Shown piece after piece: positions 63,112 through 64,000 of a stretch of 64,000 nucleotides of DNA. The position numbers were made by a program, and so were the translations under genes. This DNA comes from Tubulanus polymorphus (lineage: Eukaryota > Nemertea > Palaeonemertea > Tubulaniformes > Tubulanidae), in contig NC_134029.1 of the NCBI RefSeq assembly GCF_964204645.1, positions 5,961,001 to 6,025,000 of the forward strand. Direction: 5' to 3'. A model generated the notes under the pieces. That model had not been told where the DNA came from. It saw only the letters and a list, made by a program, of their open reading frames with translations, and made no database searches. Each line of letters starts with the position of its first letter. Position 1 is the first letter of the stretch.

Positions 63112-64000
63112 TGTATACTACTTGATGAGGGATTTGATAGAAAAATCGCCCTCCTAGTATCAGTATATATTCTCAGTACTGAGTTATCGTTCGTATAATT
63201 TGCACTGGTCATCGTGCATAATTAACAAGCGAGACATAGAGAGACACGTCATTAAGCACTAAATATGATACGACAAAGATATGGAAATGGACATCCGGCT
63301 AATGATAAATTTATGGCGAATGTTCGCAAAGCTAACCGGTGACGACACGCCCAGAGGACAGTTATTGTTTCTTATCCTCTCCAGATTTACGATAACTTGT
63401 TTACTTACGAAATATGGAGTGAAGCTTTATTTTCACGTTAAAAAATGAATACATAACTACAATGTATTTCATTTGGAAAATTAGTGTCATTCTTATTGTT
63501 TGTATTTCGATCGTTAGTGTCAAATACATCAGCTAGGCCTACGCGTGTATATTCGTACGAATTTACGATAAATGTATTAAGAAAAGGTGACATTACTTTT
63601 CGAATTACTAATCGTTGTTATATAAATCATCCGAGTAAAGTAGATGTTCATTGAAATTGATGGATAGCATATAAGTCTAAACATTAGTTAGCCATAAAGT
63701 TTCGGCATATGCGCCATGCACTCCATTTTTAAAACGCTCACGACAAAATGCTCAATCATCACGCTCGGTTATTTTGCAACCTTGTCGGAAGTATCATCTG
63801 CTAAATAATTCATTTCGGTTTTCTCATTTTGGTGACGAATAATCGTTAGAGCCGGACATCTCGTATCATTCAACTCGCGTAATAGTCCCTTGTTTGCGTT
63901 CGTTACGACCCGCAATCGTATGCTACGTACGAACTAGTAAGTCGTCTACCCGACGAAACATCTGGATGTATTTTTTTAGCGCAAATATAGATTATTGAAA

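Larger units (their letters stand above)
51799..64000. other. Probable long intron or intergenic DNA
   Basis: No exon with both splice signals and recognisable protein motifs was found. The region holds pogo-like MITEs (51962, 62939), a 88-bp AT tract, a repeat at 55540-55737, a 260-bp dispersed duplication (58908, 60988) and a foldback at 60341-60512. Open frames at 53187-53499 (both strands), 53685-53957 (minus) and 59223-59489 (plus) are unexplained. Confidence 0.4.

Overview
The window is eukaryotic nuclear DNA, almost certainly from a bilaterian animal and probably a marine invertebrate. It is AT-rich, coding sequence comes in short exons bounded by AG/GT splice signals, and long introns and intergenic stretches are full of AT microsatellites, foldbacks, MITEs and a SINE-like copy. 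A lophotrochozoan origin (mollusc, annelid or brachiopod) is a guess; nothing here fixes the phylum.

Three genes can be rebuilt exon by exon with splice phases that agree. (1) 7675-21004, minus: a K+-dependent Na+/Ca2+ exchanger (NCKX/SLC24), seven coding exons, 761 aa, both alpha repeats intact. (2) 25359-29650, plus: an M6/proteolipid (PLP/DM20/GPM6) four-helix membrane protein, starting in a 10-nt coding exon and ending in one of two homologous, alternative terminal exons (253 or 267 aa). (3) 34677-39834, minus: PGAP2, a GPI-anchor remodelling protein, five coding exons, 322 aa with a long N-terminal extension. A fourth gene probably starts on the plus strand at 51735, where an exon encodes a signal-peptide-like N-terminus; I could not find its later exons.

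Layout. 1-7.5 kb: gene-free, repeat-rich, downstream of NCKX. 7.7-21.0 kb: NCKX, with large repeat-filled introns. 21.0-25.3 kb: intergenic region between the head-to-head NCKX and M6 genes. 25.4-29.7 kb: M6, with a SINE and a pogo/Tigger-like MITE in introns. 29.7-34.7 kb: intergenic region between the convergent M6 and PGAP2. 34.7-39.8 kb: PGAP2. 39.8-51.7 kb: no convincing gene; a CpG-richer patch near 50.3-50.6 kb may be a promoter. 51.8-64 kb: probably intron of the fourth gene, with several dispersed repeats.

The three solid genes are all membrane proteins but do not form a pathway: calcium extrusion at the plasma membrane, a neural/glial-type tetraspan protein, and a Golgi/ER GPI-lipid remodelling factor. 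The most interesting signals are the duplicated M6 terminal exons, a strong excess of the palindrome TAGGCCTA, hammerhead-core-like motifs in two repeats, and several near-perfect foldbacks.
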